Below, one piece after another: positions 58,617 to 60,659 of a stretch of 60,659 nucleotides of DNA. Below the pieces are notes generated by a model that searched no databases, was not told where the DNA came from, and saw nothing but the letters and a program-made list of their open reading frames with translations. The stretch is taken from the NCBI GenBank assembly GCA_017545865.1, contig JAFWXO010000012.1:1-60659 (forward strand), written 5' to 3'. A program made the translations under genes and the position numbers. This DNA is from Clostridia bacterium. GTDB taxonomy: Bacteria > Bacillota > Clostridia > Christensenellales > Borkfalkiaceae. Numbering within the stretch: the first letter of the stretch is position 1; the number at the start of each line of letters is the position of its first letter.

Positions 58617-59804
58617 TTACGCTGCCGTTTCTTCGGTCAATTCATTATACATTGCTTCCCAGTCTGCTTCCGCTTTCGCCTTTGCGCTAGCGTAAGCCGT
58701 TTCAAACTCAGTGGTAAACTCGGTAAGCGCAGATTTTTGTTTTGCCGAAATTTCGTTTAAGTGTTCGTTAACCTTAACGCCTAACGTTTCAATCGCAGAA
58801 ATAACTGCATCGAACGCCGATTTAAGCGACGCTTCAGCGTTAGAAATAGCCGTATTTGCGGATTCGCCTATTCCTAAAAGCCCTGCTTCAGCATTGTTGA
58901 ACGCTTGTTCTAAGCCGTTTAAAATATTCGTTTGCGTTTCGGTAATTTCTACTCCAGATTCTACTAAACCTTTTCTGTAATTTAAATACTCAACTTTTTT
59001 AGCGCGTAAATCAGCAAGAGCAATTTGATATGCGCCGTTCTCGTCAACGAGAGCGTTTCTCGCTATCATAAGCGCTTCAACAGCGCTGTCGTAAATCGAT
59101 TCAGCGGAAGCAATCGCTGCGGATGCTAATAAGCCTGCGTGTTCTTTAAGAGCGTTGAGTTCCGCTTTTTGCATCGCTACCGACTTCATTGCGTAATAAG
59201 TATTTTTAAGTTCTTGCGAATAATATTCAGCCGTTTCTTTTCTACTCTCTTGAAGCTTGGCGATAAGTTCGTCGTAGTTAAGTTTAGCGATTTCTTCGTC
59301 GCTAAGGTATAAGCAAACTTGAGATACGATTTCTTCAAGTTCGGCTTCGGTATACGCCTTAACCTTAGTTACGTCAACGGTAACGTTTATTGAAGAAAGA
59401 TAACCCGTGATTTCACCCTTAACCGATTCGTATAATTTTTGAGCGTTTTCTTCGTCGCCCGTGATGGAAATTTCTAACGCGTTATCACCTATTGAGCCTT
59501 CAACTAAAAAGCCCGATTCTTTGGAAACTTTAACGAAAAGTTCAGCCGCGTCCTTAGCGGACATTCCTTCAACGTTTACGAACGCTTCGGCAGAAATTAT
59601 TAAGTTGCCTTCTTCGTTCAACGCGTTAACGGTTACAACTTTATCGTCTTTATCCAAGATAAATTCTACTTTGGGGTTTAAAGAAACGTTCATGATTTTC
59701 GCTTCTTTGCCGTCATCTTTATCTTTGCAAGCCGTGAGAGGTAAAATGGCAAAAGCCAATAGCAAAGATACTAAAATACTTGTAAATTTTAAGGTTTTTT
59801 TCAT
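58617..59804 (-). CDS. Lipoprotein with RsgI-like domain and long helical tail
   Basis: The 395-residue protein has a lipoprotein signal (lipobox LTAC near residue 26). Residues 36-105 (VSLNPKVEFILDKDDKVVTV, ALNEEGNLII, KDAAELFVK) resemble the central extracytoplasmic domain of RsgI-type anti-sigma factors. Residues 165-395 are almost wholly helical and Ala/Glu/Lys-rich with heptad spacing, probably a coiled coil. The cytosolic sigma-binding domain and membrane span of true RsgI proteins are absent. It may be a surface sensor or scaffold. It is monocistronic. Confidence 0.7.
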   Translation of the reverse strand: MKKTLKFTSILVSLLLAFAILPLTACKDKDDGKEAKIMNVSLNPKVEFILDKDDKVVTVNALNEEGNLIISAEAFVNVEGMSAKDAAELFVKVSKESGFLVEGSIGDNALEISITGDEENAQKLYESVKGEITGYLSSINVTVDVTKVKAYTEAELEEIVSQVCLYLSDEEIAKLNYDELIAKLQESRKETAEYYSQELKNTYYAMKSVAMQKAELNALKEHAGLLASAAIASAESIYDSAVEALMIARNALVDENGAYQIALADLRAKKVEYLNYRKGLVESGVEITETQTNILNGLEQAFNNAEAGLLGIGESANTAISNAEASLKSAFDAVISAIETLGVKVNEHLNEISAKQKSALTEFTTEFETAYASAKAKAEADWEAMYNELTEETAA

Positions 59805-59934
59805 ATTACATCTCCTTTAATTTGGTATTAAAATTATAAACCACCAAACCCCTCGTGTCAATATTTTTTAAAATTTTCTTGTGCAAGTGTTAAAAATTTT
59901 TCTTATTTTTAGCAATTATAGTATTTTTTGTCAC

Positions 59935-59965
59935 AAAAAAAGCGTGCCTCAGCACGCTATTTTTT
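59935..59965. terminator. Bidirectional terminator
   Basis: AGCGTGC-ctca-GCACGCT has A7 before and T6 after it. Confidence 0.8.
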
Positions 59966-60129
59966 ATTTATTTTTGATTGCTGCTTGTGCTCGTTATCTT
60001 TTGCCCTTAGCGACAAATTGCCCGTTTAATATTAGGCTGTTATCACGATACCATTATCCATATATTTATCCGCCGTAGCGGTTGTATTCAGTTTTAATTT
60101 TTTTAAGTTTTTCCCTTATCATTCTTATG
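59966..60129. other. Short intergenic stretch beside the recombinase
   Basis: On the minus strand a 19-codon frame (MIREKLKKIKTEYNRYGG, ending about 60078) follows the recombinase stop without a convincing Shine-Dalgarno. It is too short to call a gene. Otherwise I see nothing supportable here. Confidence 0.3.
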
Positions 60130-60659
60130 TTATATAAACACCTTTACCGTCAAATCTTGCCATTGATTTGGTCTAAGCATACCGTTCTTTTCCTTTCTAT
60201 AAGACCTTGCCGATTTATAATCAATCGTAAATTCCCATACCAACTTTTTCATATCGTTTGGCACGTCAATTAAGTCAAAATTCATATACCAATTAAAGCA
60301 CGTTTCCGTTACGGGAACAATGGTATGAACGAACTGTTTAATCACTTCTCTATCTACGTAGTGTTCGGTAAAATCCATTTTCGACAACAAGAAGTCTTCC
60401 ACCTTTTTTGCAGGATCTTCTTCCCCGTCTTCGTTTGGAACCATCCCCGCATCAAGAATACGCCTTTTGTTTATAAGTTCGATTTTCTCTTGCTCAATTT
60501 CCTTTTTGAGTTCTAAGTAAGATTCTTTCGGAATTTCGTCTTCCAAGCGCATACGAGTTAAGCGTTTTAGTTTTTCGTCTAACTTTGCTATCTCTTTATC
60601 AACCGTTGCCTTGATTTCCGCCGCTTTTTGATATTCTTGAAACACACCGATTTGATATA
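60130..60659 (-). CDS. C-terminal part of a large serine recombinase (cut by window end)
   Basis: The frame is open to the right edge, so the N-terminal catalytic domain lies outside. What is visible is the coiled-coil motif of large serine integrases (KEIAKLDEKLKRLTRMRLEDEIPKESYLELKKEIEQEK), then DREVIKQFVHTIVPVTE and a beta-rich C-terminus. Such enzymes move integrative elements or conjugative transposons. It marks the border of a mobile element that continues past the window. Whether the gene is intact cannot be seen. Confidence 0.8.
   Translation of the reverse strand, partial: YQIGVFQEYQKAAEIKATVDKEIAKLDEKLKRLTRMRLEDEIPKESYLELKKEIEQEKIELINKRRILDAGMVPNEDGEEDPAKKVEDFLLSKMDFTEHYVDREVIKQFVHTIVPVTETCFNWYMNFDLIDVPNDMKKLVWEFTIDYKSARSYRKEKNGMLRPNQWQDLTVKVFI

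Overview
The window looks like a contig from an uncultured, low-GC, spore-forming Bacillota, most likely class Clostridia. The evidence is the yqfC-yqfD-phoH-pgpH-ybeY-era block with its two sporulation genes, an L27 with a short Firmicutes-type N-terminal extension, a T-box and a PyrR-type attenuator, and many consensus promoters with 17-bp spacers. A finer taxonomic label is not supported.

Layout. 1-1000: a small membrane-protein gene near the edge, then the 3' end of the rpsB-tsf-pyrH cluster (947-3195). 3.4-9.1 kb: transporters and membrane proteins (NhaC-type antiporter, acyltransferase-like protein, AEC carrier, YwaF-like protein) and tRNA-Ser(GCU). 9.2-13.8 kb: a degradative-looking group (creatinase-like M24 protein, phosphotriesterase-like hydrolase, an unrecognised protein, an esterase) and tRNA-Leu(CAG). 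13.8-19.4 kb: trmB, era, ybeY, pgpH, phoH, yqfD, yqfC in one overlapping operon. 19.5-28.4 kb: galM-asnA, an exonuclease, a lipoprotein, a patatin, GTP-type PEP carboxykinase and hypothetical genes. 28.8-34.0 kb: rpmA-rplU, a DUF1846 protein, Mrp and YqeY. 34.0-34.9 kb: a divergent pair of small XRE regulators between two identical 101-bp repeats. 34.9-45.5 kb: rhaB, a TtcA-like protein, secreted or lipoprotein peptidases, a HAD phosphatase, HU and a CvpA-like protein. 45.5-49.2 kb: a T-box operon with an SSS symporter, PaaK and an ACT protein. 49.2-58.5 kb: the pyrimidine operon pyrR-pyrC-carB-pyrK-pyrD-pyrF-pyrE-pyrB with a PyrR-type leader. 58.6-60.7 kb: an RsgI-like lipoprotein and a serine-recombinase fragment cut by the window end.

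The most unusual content is between genes. Eight arrays of short hairpins occur. Within an array the 7-10-nt linker is nearly constant (GCTAAAT, GTGATAT, GYTATGA or GATTACATAC) while the stem sequence changes from unit to unit and stays self-complementary. Three GCTAAAT arrays end with the same last hairpin. One array lies inside the pyrimidine operon. A second family of about 120 bp is present in three copies whose long-range stems show compensatory base changes. I recognise neither family.

Functional links. The T-box specifier reads as UUC (Phe), and it precedes a symporter, a phenylacetate-CoA ligase and an ACT protein. This fits a pathway that salvages phenylacetate into phenylalanine. 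The pyrimidine operon holds every de novo UMP gene except carA.
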